Part shown: one piece after another, positions 16,879-25,993 of the stretch
Layout: each line of letters starts with the position of its first letter
Position numbering within the stretch: position 1 is the stretch's first letter
Source of the DNA: Acidihalobacter yilgarnensis
GTDB taxonomy: Bacteria > Pseudomonadota > Gammaproteobacteria > DSM-5130 > Acidihalobacteraceae
NCBI RefSeq assembly: GCF_001753245.1
Contig: NZ_CP017415.1
Span: 2,322,501 to 2,386,500 of the forward strand
Direction: 5' to 3'
DNA: 64,000 nt
Notes under the pieces: generated by a model
Told to the model about the DNA's origin: nothing
Databases searched by the model: none
What the model saw: only the letters and a program-made list of their open reading frames with translations
Made by a program: the position numbers and the translations under genes

Positions 16879-17355
16879 CTACATCGTCGCCAGCTCGGCC
16901 CATTCTTCCTCGTTGAGGAGCTTTTCGACATCGACCACGATGATCAGCTCCTTATCTCGCGACGCGACGCCCTGGATGTAACGCGCAGCCTCCTGATTAC
17001 CGACACTGGGGCTAGGATCGATCTCATCCTGCCGGATACGTACAACTTCGGCGACCCCGTCGACCAATATGCCAACATCCTGGCCGGCGGCCTCAAGCAC
17101 GATGATACGACTGGAATCGTCGGGCTCAGTGAATTCGAGACCCAGGCGTTGACGGGCATCGATGACGGTTACCACATTCCCTCGCAGGTTGATGATACCG
17201 AGTACGTATTCGGGCGCGCCGGGGACCGGCGATATTTCGCCCACACGCAACACTTCCTGCACCCGCATCACATCAAGCGCATAGACCTCGCCGCTGAGGA
17301 AAAAAGTCACGCACTGCAACTCATCCACCTTATTGACTCCACTCTTCTCTGCCAT
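16879..17355 (-). CDS. cheW: CheW chemotaxis coupling protein
   Basis: A 158-residue single-domain CheW protein linking chemoreceptors to CheA. Diagnostic segments are VQEVLRVGEISPVPGAPEYVLGIINLRGNVVTVIDARQRL (motif centred on residues 28-67) and GVAEVVRIRQDEIDPSP. It follows the longer CheW-like gene by 43 bp on the minus strand in the conserved motCD-parA-cheW-cheW order. Confidence 0.95.
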   Translation of the reverse strand: MAEKSGVNKVDELQCVTFFLSGEVYALDVMRVQEVLRVGEISPVPGAPEYVLGIINLRGNVVTVIDARQRLGLEFTEPDDSSRIIVLEAAGQDVGILVDGVAEVVRIRQDEIDPSPSVGNQEAARYIQGVASRDKELIIVVDVEKLLNEEEWAELATM

Positions 17356-17398
17356 CGTCTTGTCCTCACCCGTCGGGCGTTATTTTCGCACCATGATT

Positions 17399-18133
17399 TC
17401 ATCCACCCCTGCCACTCTGCGTGATCTCGGCCGCGAGGGACTCGATATCCAATAGGGCACACATCTGACTGGTCACGGTCCCGGCCAACCAGCGGCGGGA
17501 AGTTCGCTCCGTACGCCAGCGCACCGCATCCGCCTGCAGTGACACCACTGCGTCAACGCGATCGCAACACAGCCCCCAGCGCCCATCCTCTACCATTAGA
17601 ATACGACTATAGATGCCATCCGCCTCGCCGTTTCGCACCTGTTCCTCCCGCTGCGACAGACGGTCGCGGGGAAACACCAGTTTGGCCGTATCAATAATCC
17701 CGGCCTGACGCCCGTCGAAGGACATCAAACCCATGAACCAAGGTGGGCGCCCAGGAGTCTGCGTCACGTGTTCGCCCCAGGGAATAATGCGCGTCAGTTT
17801 GACAAGCGGCACGGCCAACTTGAGGCCGCCGACGAAGAACAACAAACACTCAAAGCCCTGTTCCGCCCACTCCGGCACTGCTTTCAATCTTTCTACCGGC
17901 GCCGGAGTAACAACCACTTGCGACGTAACCGTGGGCACCAATGCCATACCAGGCTTGACCGCGGGCTCGGTGGGCAGCGGCGTCGGCACCGGTGAAGGCA
18001 AGGGCACCAGCTCGGCCACGGGCGCAGGCGCCACTGCTACCTCTGCAGAAGGATTGAGCAACCCATCCAGGTAAGCACTTAGAGCCAATTCCTGGGTGAA
18101 AAGCGCTCCAACTTTGGCTTGCGTCTTATCCAC
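17399..18133 (-). CDS. CheW-domain protein, ParP-like partner of the ParA-type ATPase
   Basis: A 244-residue protein with a long Pro/Ala/Val-rich N-terminal linker (residues 25-90) and a C-terminal CheW-type domain (about 95-240). It corresponds in position to ParP, which tethers chemotaxis arrays at the pole by binding CheA and ParC; that function is transferred by context. The GTG at 18133 overlaps the parA stop by 8 bp, indicating translational coupling. Longer frames into parA are not supported. Confidence 0.8.
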   Translation of the reverse strand: MDKTQAKVGALFTQELALSAYLDGLLNPSAEVAVAPAPVAELVPLPSPVPTPLPTEPAVKPGMALVPTVTSQVVVTPAPVERLKAVPEWAEQGFECLLFFVGGLKLAVPLVKLTRIIPWGEHVTQTPGRPPWFMGLMSFDGRQAGIIDTAKLVFPRDRLSQREEQVRNGEADGIYSRILMVEDGRWGLCCDRVDAVVSLQADAVRWRTERTSRRWLAGTVTSQMCALLDIESLAAEITQSGRGG

Positions 18134-18941
18134 GGATCGCCTCGCGCAAAGAATGAATATTGCCACCCAGCGGGGTCTGCTCCAGCAGCCAGTCCAGCAA
18201 CTGCGCATAAGCCTTGCTGCCCCGCGAAGACGGCTTCATCGTGGTCAGCGGCTGTCCGGCGCGGCTGGCTTCACGAAACTGCGTATCCACCGGTATCACG
18301 CCGGGCCATATCTCATCCGGATGATCACCGCGCAACTGGCGGAGTGTTTCGATCGAGGCGCGCGTGCGGCGGTCAAACAGGGTCGGCACCAGGGTGACAT
18401 CCAAGGCGCGAGTACGCGAGCGCTGCACCATGCTGACCGTCCGCAACATACGCTCCAAACCCTTGAGGGCCAGAAATTCTGTCTGCACCGGCACCAGCAG
18501 GTGCTGACAGGCCGCCAATGCATTGACCATAAGCACACCGAGCATCGGCGGACAATCCATCAATACCCAGGAGTAGTGGGCACGCAGCATGGCGAGCGAT
18601 TCAGCCACCACCAAGCCCATACCCTCCCGCCCGCCCAACTGCCGATCCAATGTCGCCATAGCCGTGCTGGCGCAAAGCAACGACATCCCTTCGACCGATG
18701 TCTCTACGGCAAGCGGCAACGGATTGAGTGCCTGCCCTTGGGCGCGGCGTTGAAACAAGGTGTAAAGGCCACTATCGGAACCTTCCGGGTTATATCCGAA
18801 ATAACTTGTCAGTGAGCCATGCGGGTCAAGATCGAGCAGCAATACACGCTCGCCGGCACGCGCGAGAAGCCCCCCCAGACTAACCGTCGTGGTCGTCTTG
18901 CCCACACCACCTTTTTGATTAGCCACCGCCACGATGTTCAT
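18126..18941 (-). CDS. ParA-family ATPase (ParC-like, polar chemotaxis array positioning)
   Basis: A 271-residue ParA/MinD-family ATPase. Deviant Walker A KGGVGKTTT at residues 10-18, switch region LLDLDPHGSL and Walker B WVLMDCPPML are intact. In the motCD-[parA]-cheW context homologues (ParC in Vibrio, PA1462-type in Pseudomonas) place chemotaxis clusters at the cell pole. It starts within the stop of motD (ATGA overlap) and overlaps the CheW-like gene downstream, so it is part of one operon. Confidence 0.88.
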   Translation of the reverse strand: MNIVAVANQKGGVGKTTTTVSLGGLLARAGERVLLLDLDPHGSLTSYFGYNPEGSDSGLYTLFQRRAQGQALNPLPLAVETSVEGMSLLCASTAMATLDRQLGGREGMGLVVAESLAMLRAHYSWVLMDCPPMLGVLMVNALAACQHLLVPVQTEFLALKGLERMLRTVSMVQRSRTRALDVTLVPTLFDRRTRASIETLRQLRGDHPDEIWPGVIPVDTQFREASRAGQPLTTMKPSSRGSKAYAQLLDWLLEQTPLGGNIHSLREAIRG

Positions 18942-19879
18942 GATCGATTTCCCCCAACACCAGCGGTCTTTCCTGCGCTATCCGTCATGTCAGCACCCGG
19001 CCTCTGAAAAAGTGCAGGAGAGCCAGTACCGGCCTGCTCCAACGCCTTGCTCGCAGCCAGTACCACCAGATCCACCCGCCGATTCTGACTTCGCCCGGCC
19101 GCCGTCGCATTGCTTGCAATCGGCTTGTATTGCCCGTACCCGACCGCAGCCATACGCTGTGGTCCAACGCCAAATTCCGCCATTAAACGCACCACCGAAG
19201 CGGCGCGCGCCGCCGATAATTCCCAATTGGAGGGAAATTCGACGCTATGTATAGGTATATCGTCCGTAAAACCCTCAACCTGAATCCGATTCGGCAAGGG
19301 TGCGAGTGCCTTCGCCACTTCCTGGATAATCTGCGTCGCCGTTGGCGCCAGACGGATACTGCCGCTCGAAAACAGAAAGTCCGTGTTGATTTTGATATCG
19401 ATCCACAATCGATGGACATTTACCGATACAAGATTCTGCTTGACCAGATTACCCAAACGACGCTGAATTTCGTCACCCATGGCACGAATCGCAGCCTCGG
19501 TGGTGGCGAGTTGGTCGTCCGGCGCCTGCGCCGAACGCAGCGCAGCCGCCTGTCGCGCAGGTAGTAATGGCTTGGGCATCATCGATTGCGGAAGATTCTG
19601 CATCTCGACCGGTGCCGGAAAATTTTGCAGCGGCGTCGTTGCCGGTGGACCTGAGGCCACCACCTTGCCCTCCTGGATCGGGTCGAGCGAACGGGGCACG
19701 CTGTGGAAGGCGGCGACCAGGGACTCCGACAACACTCGATATTTGCCTACATTCACCGACGAAATCGCGTACATGACCACAAAAAAAGCAAACAACAAGG
19801 TGATGAAATCCGCATAGGAAACTAACCAGCGCTCCAGGTTTTCATGTTCAACCGCTTTTTTCCGTGATCGACGCGCCAT
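18938..19879 (-). CDS. motD: MotD (MotB-like) flagellar stator protein
   Basis: A 313-residue stator subunit with a basic N-terminus, one transmembrane helix starting at WLVSYADFITLLFAFFVVMY (the Asp is the proton-binding residue), a Pro-rich linker, and a C-terminal OmpA-like peptidoglycan-binding domain with VEGFTDD, SNWELSAARAASVVR and SQNRRVDL. It pairs with motC upstream (23 bp gap). The MotCD stator is proton-driven in Pseudomonas. Confidence 0.93.
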   Translation of the reverse strand: MARRSRKKAVEHENLERWLVSYADFITLLFAFFVVMYAISSVNVGKYRVLSESLVAAFHSVPRSLDPIQEGKVVASGPPATTPLQNFPAPVEMQNLPQSMMPKPLLPARQAAALRSAQAPDDQLATTEAAIRAMGDEIQRRLGNLVKQNLVSVNVHRLWIDIKINTDFLFSSGSIRLAPTATQIIQEVAKALAPLPNRIQVEGFTDDIPIHSVEFPSNWELSAARAASVVRLMAEFGVGPQRMAAVGYGQYKPIASNATAAGRSQNRRVDLVVLAASKALEQAGTGSPALFQRPGADMTDSAGKTAGVGGNRS

Positions 19880-19902
19880 GGCCTAACCTCCGTATGCCCG
19901 AT

Positions 19903-20643
19903 TCATTGCACATACCCCTGCAACTTGGCCTCGATCGCGCGCGGGTTCTCTCCTTCCGCAATGGCAGCAAGACCCTCTATGGTCATTTCGCGCACCTTGC
20001 TCTGACGGTGGATAATGGATTTAAGCTTGTTCGCGATGGGCAACAAAAACAAATTAGCCGCACCAACGCCATAGATCGTCGCCACGAAAGCCACCGCGAT
20101 ACCGGCACCAAGCTTGGTCGGATCGGCAAGATTTTCCATCACATGGATCAATCCCATCACCGCACCCAAAATACCCACGGTCGGGGCATAGCCACCGGCT
20201 GCCTCGTAAACCTTCGCGGCATGCATCAGCTGCTCCTCCGTCGCATCCAGCTCTACCTCCAACACGCTGCGGATGGCCTCCGGCTCACGACCGTCGACCA
20301 GCATCTGCAAACCCTTGCGAGCAAACGGCTCCTCCAGCGCATCCGAGACACCTTCGAGCCCGAGCAGACCCTCGCGGCGCGCGATCTGGCACCATTCCAC
20401 AATCGATTCGATCTGTCGCTCCGGTTCGATCGACGGTGGCTTGAAGACCCACAGCCCCATCCTGACCGCACGCCAAAAGACCGGCAGGGGGCTCTGCAGC
20501 AACACGGCACCCAACGTCCCGCCCATCACGATGATGAAGGCGGTCAGCTGCAGGAGGGAGCCGATATGCCCCCCCTCGATATAATTGCCACCGATTACGG
20601 CACCCAGTGCGATCAAGATGCCCAGCAGGCTGAGTATGTCCAT
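19903..20643 (-). CDS. motC: MotC (MotA-like) flagellar stator protein
   Basis: A 246-residue inner-membrane proton-channel subunit with four hydrophobic segments (about residues 1-25, 30-52, 145-170, 180-205), the cytoplasmic loop with conserved charges (EWCQIARREGLLGLEG, around residues 85-100) that contacts FliG, and the GYAPTVGILGAVMGLIHVM helix 3. The ATG at 20643 is preferred to GTG at 20646. The 139 bp between it and cheB (20647-20785) shows no gene and no recognisable promoter. Confidence 0.93.
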   Translation of the reverse strand: MDILSLLGILIALGAVIGGNYIEGGHIGSLLQLTAFIIVMGGTLGAVLLQSPLPVFWRAVRMGLWVFKPPSIEPERQIESIVEWCQIARREGLLGLEGVSDALEEPFARKGLQMLVDGREPEAIRSVLEVELDATEEQLMHAAKVYEAAGGYAPTVGILGAVMGLIHVMENLADPTKLGAGIAVAFVATIYGVGAANLFLLPIANKLKSIIHRQSKVREMTIEGLAAIAEGENPRAIEAKLQGYVQ

Positions 20644-20785
20644 CACCTACTTCCTCTGGGCAAATGCCGTAAACCATCACGGGAGACCAAAACCAAGCTC
20701 CCCGCTCCCTGTATCTCGTGATCCACGACCTCGGCGTGCCGTGCTTCATCAGCCGCTGACCCACAACGTGGCCAACGACGTACCG

Positions 20786-21844
20786 TCAGAATGCGCCGAC
20801 CAGGGCCTTGCCGCATTCATCCAGGGCCAAAACACGATCCGTCAACCCCGCCTCGGCCACCGCCGCCGGCATGCCATAAACCGTTGAACTGGCCTGATCC
20901 TGGGACCAGATCGTCGATCCGTTCCGCTTCATCAACCGAGCACCCTCCCGACCATCGGCTCCCATGCCCGTCAAGATAATGCCGAGATTGCCACCTGGAT
21001 TAATGCGCTCGGCACTGGAGAAGGTGACATCCACACTAGGCCGGTAATGCAGCTCCGGAGGACTTTCACCAATACGCACACGCATCGCGCCCGGGCTGCC
21101 CTCGAGTATCATCTGCATACCGCCTGGGGCCAATAATGCGACGCCCGGACGCAAAGTCGTCTGATCCTTAGCTTCTTGAACCTCAATAGCGCACAAGCCA
21201 TTGAGACGCTCGGCAAATGCAGGTGTGAATGCTGCCGGCATATGCTGAACCAGCAATAGCGGTCGACTGAAATTGGCCGGTAGGGCCATCAATACCTTCT
21301 GCAGCGCAACGGGGCCGCCGGTGGAAGTGCCTATGAGCACCAATCGGCATTGTGGCAGCTTGGCGCCAACCCGACTGATCGGCATCGGTGCGCGCGCGGC
21401 AGGCCGACCAAAAGCCGTACCGGCCGGTGGTGCGACCGGCGCCGAGCGACGACGTGCCAATGCCTTGACCCGCTGACAGAGCACTCGTCCCACCTCGCTT
21501 CGGTCACGCGCGATCTCTTCGAATTGCTTTGGGAGAAAATCGGCTGCACCGGCATCCAGCGCATCCAGCGTCGCCTTCGCGCCCTCATGTGTCAGCGATG
21601 AGAACATCAAGATCGGCCTGGGGTGGCTCGACATGATGTGTCGAGCCGCGGTAATGCCGTCCATCACCGGCATCTCGATGTCCATCGTCACGATGTCGGG
21701 TTTGTGTTCGGCGACACAGGCGACCGCTTCCCGCCCGTTGGTGGCAACCGCCACCACTTCTATATCCGGGTCGGACTCCAGCATTCCCCTGACGGCACGC
21801 CTGAAAAAGGCAGAATCGTCGACCACCAACACACGTACTTTCAT
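20786..21844 (-). CDS. cheB: CheB, chemoreceptor methylesterase/glutamine deamidase
   Basis: A 352-residue response regulator-enzyme. N-terminal receiver domain: VDDSAFFRR and phospho-acceptor Asp in DIVTMDIEMPVMDG. C-terminal methylesterase domain (about 160-350): catalytic Ser in GTSTGGP, His in QHMPAAFTPAFAERL and Asp in TGMGADGREG. It removes methyl groups added by CheR, giving adaptation. It follows cheA by 42 bp. The ATG at 21844 is chosen for the AAGGATTGAGG just ahead. Confidence 0.95.
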   Translation of the reverse strand: MKVRVLVVDDSAFFRRAVRGMLESDPDIEVVAVATNGREAVACVAEHKPDIVTMDIEMPVMDGITAARHIMSSHPRPILMFSSLTHEGAKATLDALDAGAADFLPKQFEEIARDRSEVGRVLCQRVKALARRRSAPVAPPAGTAFGRPAARAPMPISRVGAKLPQCRLVLIGTSTGGPVALQKVLMALPANFSRPLLLVQHMPAAFTPAFAERLNGLCAIEVQEAKDQTTLRPGVALLAPGGMQMILEGSPGAMRVRIGESPPELHYRPSVDVTFSSAERINPGGNLGIILTGMGADGREGARLMKRNGSTIWSQDQASSTVYGMPAAVAEAGLTDRVLALDECGKALVGAF

Positions 21845-21886
21845 CCTCAATCCTTAATGTCTGCAACCCTGCGCGTGAATATTGGC

Positions 21887-23970
21887 TCAGGCAGCCAACC
21901 CCTTCGCACGCATGAGCCCTGGCAAATCAAGTATCAGCGCCAGATGACCGTCTCCGGTAATGGTGGCACCAGCATAGCCGGGCACGTGACGTAATCCTGG
22001 TCCCAAGGGCTTGATGACAACCTCTTCCTGACCTAGCAGCTCGTCCACTACATAGCCCACACGCCGGTTATCTACATGGGCGACGACGACATGCCCGAGT
22101 GGGTCAACGCCCGCCGGCCCGTGCCCACCCTTGAGACGCAACCATTCACCGAGTCTAACCAGTGGCAAGGCCTTGCCACGCACCAAAATGACTTCTCGAT
22201 TGTCGACAATCTTGGTTTGCGTGAGATCCATGTCCAGAATTTCGCCGATCGAACTCAAGGGAATGGCAAAAGGACGCCGCCGAATTTTGACCATCAGCGT
22301 GGGCACGATGGCCAAGGTGAGCGGCAGGCGGATGCGGATGATGGTGCCTCGCCCCAAGACGGAATCGATCTCGATGGCACCATTGAGTCCGGCGATGCGC
22401 GTCTTGACCACATCCATGCCGACACCTCGGCCGGAAACGTCCGACACCTGCTCCTTGGTCGAGAAACCCGGCCTGAAGATCAGGTCAAAGGCCTCCGTAT
22501 CCGTCATCCGTTGTGACATCGTTTCGTCGATCAAGCCTTTTTCGATCGCCTTGGCGCGCAGGACTGCCGCGTCCATACCTTTACCATCATCCTCGATGAC
22601 CAGCAGGATATGATCGCCCTGTTGCGCGGCCGAGAGAACCAAGTGGCCGATTACGGGCTTGCCTTGTTTACGACGATCCTCCGGCATCTCGATACCGTGA
22701 TCCACCGAATTGCGCACTAGGTGAACCAACGGATCGGCGAGTGCCTCAACGAGGTTCTTGTCGAGCTCGGTGTCCTCGCCACGCAGTTCGAGGTTGACCT
22801 CCTTCTTCAAACTTTTGGCGAGATCACGTACCACGCGGGGGAATCGCCCGAAGACCTTCTTGATGGGCTGCATACGGGTATGCATCACAGCCACCTGAAG
22901 GTCCGTGGTGACCAACTCAAGGCTGGAGATGGCCCCCGCCACGCTTTCTTCCTTGATTTGTGCGCCCAGGGTCACCAATCGATTACGTACCAGTACCAGC
23001 TCTCCCACCAGATTCATGATGTCGTCGAGACGCTTGACGTCAACGCGCACCGTACTCTCCGCCGCAGGGGTGGCGGTGGCCGACGCAGGGCCATTCGCGC
23101 TGCGCGCGGCTGCGGCCTGGGTTGGGGCCGGCACATCTTTTTGTGGTGGCTGCGTCGCTGCGATCGTTGGCTCGGGCTCGGGCTCGGGCGGCACGACAAC
23201 CGTCCGCTCCGCAGCTGGCGCCTCCTCTGCGGGACCGGGTGAAGCGCCCTTGCCATAAAGCTGATCCAGCAGCGCCTCGAACTCTGCCTCGCTGATGTCT
23301 TCCCCTCCGGTCGAAGCAGCACCTTCCGACTGCGTGGAAGATTCGTTTACCGCACCGGTGTGCTTACCCTGTCCATGCAACTGGTCGAGCAACGCCTCGA
23401 ATTCATCGTCGGATATTTCATTGCCAGACGTCGAAGACTCCACGACCTCCGTGACTTCCTCACGCACTACACCAGACTCTGCGCTATCCGCTGCTTTGAG
23501 CATGGCCTCGAAGGCGGCATCCGTATCATCAGGCTGGGCGGGAGCGGGGGGGGAGAAGGCGGAGCAGCAACCGCGGGTGATTTCCCTGCGACCAAATCGG
23601 CGAGACGGCGCATCAGCTCAGCTTCGGCCGGCTCTGGCGCAACCCCGCCGCGCAAATTGTCGAACATGACATTCAGTGCGTCGAGCACCGCCAGAATGAC
23701 GTCCATCAAGTCGCCATCCACCGTACGCTCACCCTGACGCAGTTGATTAAATACATCCTCTGAGTGGTGGCAAACGTCGACCAGCGGCGTCAGCGCCAGG
23801 AATCCGGCTCCTCCTTTGATGGTGTGGAAACCCCGAAAAATGGCATTGAGGAGGTTCGTATCCGTCGGGTTTTGCTCAAGCTCGAGCAATTGCCCGCCGA
23901 GGCCATCGAGAATTTCACCGGCCTCAACCAGGAAATCCTGCAGCAGTTCGTCATCAGCTCCGATCGTCAT
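21887..23970 (-). pseudogene. cheA: cheA, chemotaxis histidine kinase, disrupted by a frameshift at a G8/C8 tract
   Basis: Two overlapping frames together make a full CheA of about 694 residues. The first (23970 to 23467) holds the P1/HPt domain with phospho-acceptor His49 in GFHTIKGGAGF. The second (open to 21887) holds two copies of a docking-like repeat (EISDDEFEALLDQLHG and DISEAEFEALLDQLYG), then the dimerisation domain, the ATPase (LVRNSVDHGIEMP, DDGKGMDA, GRGVGMDVV) and the C-terminal CheW-like P5. Reading passes from one frame to the other at eight C on the coding strand (23546-23553); one more C restores PPSPPPAPAQPDDTDAAFEAML. Without correction or slippage the product stops after 167 residues and has no kinase activity. 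Confidence 0.93.
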
Positions 23971-24029
23971 GTCGTCTCCAGGGCCCTTCCGGGTATGGAA
24001 TATCCATGGGCATATGCTTTAAGCACGAC

Positions 24030-24809
24030 TCAGAAACCCAGGCTAGAGAGCAAGTCATCAACTTCATCCTGCCCGCTCACGATACCCGCCTTGTCCACGC
24101 CTGGGACGGCAGGACCGAAACCCTTGCCGCTGCTGGCGTCTTCCGGAACGGTTTCCGCAGGTCGCTTGCCGTCCAACTTCACCAGACGCTCGCTCGCCAC
24201 CTTGACGATACCGACCAGCCCTTCTTCGACCTCCTGCACCAGCTCGATCACCCGGCGGATCACCTGCCCGGTAAGATCCTGAAAATCCTGCGCCAACATC
24301 ACGTCGGAAAGCTGCGAAGAAACCGTCGAAACCTCCTCCTTAACTTCCGTCAGAAAGGCGTCCAGGGACCCTCCCAGCTCACGAAATTCCTCCACGCTCA
24401 ATTCACGGCGTTTGAATTTCGCCCACCCCTCCGAAAGAGATTCCGCACGATGACTCAATGTGGTCAACCGCGGCATGCTGTCTTCGATGGCGTTTAGCGT
24501 CCGATGCGCGGCCTGCTCCGTCAGCGTAACGACATAATTGAGCCTTTCTTTAGCGTTGGGGATTTCCTCATGCGTGATTTCAGCCACGCGGGAATCCAGT
24601 CTGAAGCTATTCAACGCCTCATGCAGATCACGCGTCAGCCGACCCAACTCATTGAAAAGGCTCCGGTCCTGCTGTGCGCCGAGAGATGACAACAGATCGC
24701 TGACGGGCCCTTCATCCCCCGCCTCCAGTGCCGACACCAACAGACGCGCCAGTACCAACCGATCGTCCCCCGTGGGTACGCCCTGCTTGCCGTCCTCATT
24801 TTTATCCAC
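24030..24809 (-). CDS. cheZ: CheZ, CheY-P phosphatase
   Basis: A 259-residue all-helical phosphatase that dephosphorylates CheY. The catalytic segment MLAQDFQDLTGQVIRRVIEL carries the Asp and Gln equivalent to E. coli Asp143/Gln147, and the C-terminal amphipathic tail DEVDDLLSSLGF is the CheY-binding peptide. It lies 24 bp downstream of cheY and 59 bp upstream of cheA. The start codon is GTG with GGAGAG upstream. Confidence 0.95.
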   Translation of the reverse strand: MDKNEDGKQGVPTGDDRLVLARLLVSALEAGDEGPVSDLLSSLGAQQDRSLFNELGRLTRDLHEALNSFRLDSRVAEITHEEIPNAKERLNYVVTLTEQAAHRTLNAIEDSMPRLTTLSHRAESLSEGWAKFKRRELSVEEFRELGGSLDAFLTEVKEEVSTVSSQLSDVMLAQDFQDLTGQVIRRVIELVQEVEEGLVGIVKVASERLVKLDGKRPAETVPEDASSGKGFGPAVPGVDKAGIVSGQDEVDDLLSSLGF

Positions 24810-24833
24810 GCCCGCGTCTCTCCCGTATCCGCC

Positions 24834-25220
24834 TTAACCTTCGATTCGCTCGAAAATTTTGTCGATCTTTTCCTTGAGCGTCTCTGCGGAAAAGGGTTTG
24901 ACCACATAACCATTCACGCCGGCCTGTGCCGCTTCGACGATCTGGTCCCGCCTAGCCTCAGCCGTCACCATCAGAACAGGTAACTTGGCCAGCTTGGGGT
25001 CCGCACGCACCGCTTTGAGCAATTCGATACCCGGCATGATCGGCATGTTCCAGTCCGTTACCAGGAAATCGAACTTGCCCGACTGCAATAATGGCAAGGC
25101 CGTACTACCGTCATCGGCCTCGGCCGTATTATTGAAACCTAGCTCTCGCAGCAGGTTTTTGATGATGCGCCGCATCGTGGAAAAGTCGTCCACGATGAGA
25201 ATCTGCATGTTCTTATCCAC
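24834..25220 (-). CDS. cheY: CheY, chemotaxis response regulator
   Basis: A 128-residue single receiver domain that binds FliM when phosphorylated and changes rotation. Active-site residues are all present: Asp11/Asp12, phospho-acceptor Asp56 in TDWNMP, Thr86 and Lys108. The motif [18 protein letters not shown] is nearly identical to enterobacterial CheY. The GTG at 25220 is chosen because AAGGAG is 8 nt upstream; a GTG at 25229 would be too close to it. Confidence 0.96.
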   Translation of the reverse strand: MDKNMQILIVDDFSTMRRIIKNLLRELGFNNTAEADDGSTALPLLQSGKFDFLVTDWNMPIMPGIELLKAVRADPKLAKLPVLMVTAEARRDQIVEAAQAGVNGYVVKPFSAETLKEKIDKIFERIEG

Positions 25221-25265
25221 GAAACACACTCCTTGAGATTCAATCTGCCTAACCCCGGCGGCACC

Positions 25266-25991
25266 TCAGGTGCGCCAGTCGACCATCCTTGCACGCAACC
25301 GTATCAGCGCCTGACTGTGGATCTGAGACACCCTCGATTCCGACACGCCCAGCACTTCCCCGATCTCGCGCAGGTTAAGTTCCTCGTCATAATACAATGA
25401 CAACACCAGCGCCTCGCGTTCGGGTAGCGCACTGATGGTCCTTGCCAACGCCTGCCTGAAGTCATCGTTGGAAAGATGGTCCAGCGGCCCAGACACCCGC
25501 GTTTCACCGATTCGTCCGCCCTCACGCTCGTCATCTCCATCGCCGTCTCCGAAGGATTCCTCGAAGCTGAAGACCTGATAGCCCGTCGCGTCACGTAGCA
25601 AACGGTGATACTCCTCCAATGACACTTCCATCTCAGCGGCAACCTCGATCGCTCGTGCCGCTCGTCCGAGTCGGTTCTCCACAACACGCAGCGCGGCCGA
25701 AATTTCCCGCGCCTTGCGGTGCACCGAGCGTGGCGCCCAATCATTGCGGCGCACCTCATCGAGCATCGCCCCTCGCACGCGTATGCCCGCATAGGTCTCG
25801 AAGCTCGCGCCCTGGCCGGCATTGTAATGCTTAGCGGCCTCAATCAAACCGACGATCCCGGTTTGCACCAGATCGTCGAGCTGCACATTCGGCGGCAGTC
25901 GGTGGATCAGGTGATAGGCAATCCGTTTGACCATCGGGGCATGCTCGGCCACCAGGCGGTCAACATCAGCGGCCTCGCGCGCGGGGTACAT
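25266..25991 (-). CDS. fliA: FliA, sigma-28 flagellar sigma factor
   Basis: A 241-residue sigma-70-family factor. Region 2 is HAPMVKRIAYHLIHRLPPNVQ, DLVQTGIVGLIEAAKHY and GAMLDEVRRNDW; region 4 is LPEREALVLSLYYDEELNLREIGEVLGVSESRVSQIHSQA. It transcribes late flagellar genes; matching promoters occur in this window before fliC, flgM, cheV and a chemoreceptor gene. The ATG at 25991 overlaps the flhG stop; a GTG five codons earlier is possible. Confidence 0.95.
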   Translation of the reverse strand: MYPAREAADVDRLVAEHAPMVKRIAYHLIHRLPPNVQLDDLVQTGIVGLIEAAKHYNAGQGASFETYAGIRVRGAMLDEVRRNDWAPRSVHRKAREISAALRVVENRLGRAARAIEVAAEMEVSLEEYHRLLRDATGYQVFSFEESFGDGDGDDEREGGRIGETRVSGPLDHLSNDDFRQALARTISALPEREALVLSLYYDEELNLREIGEVLGVSESRVSQIHSQALIRLRARMVDWRT

Positions 25992-25993
25992 AT

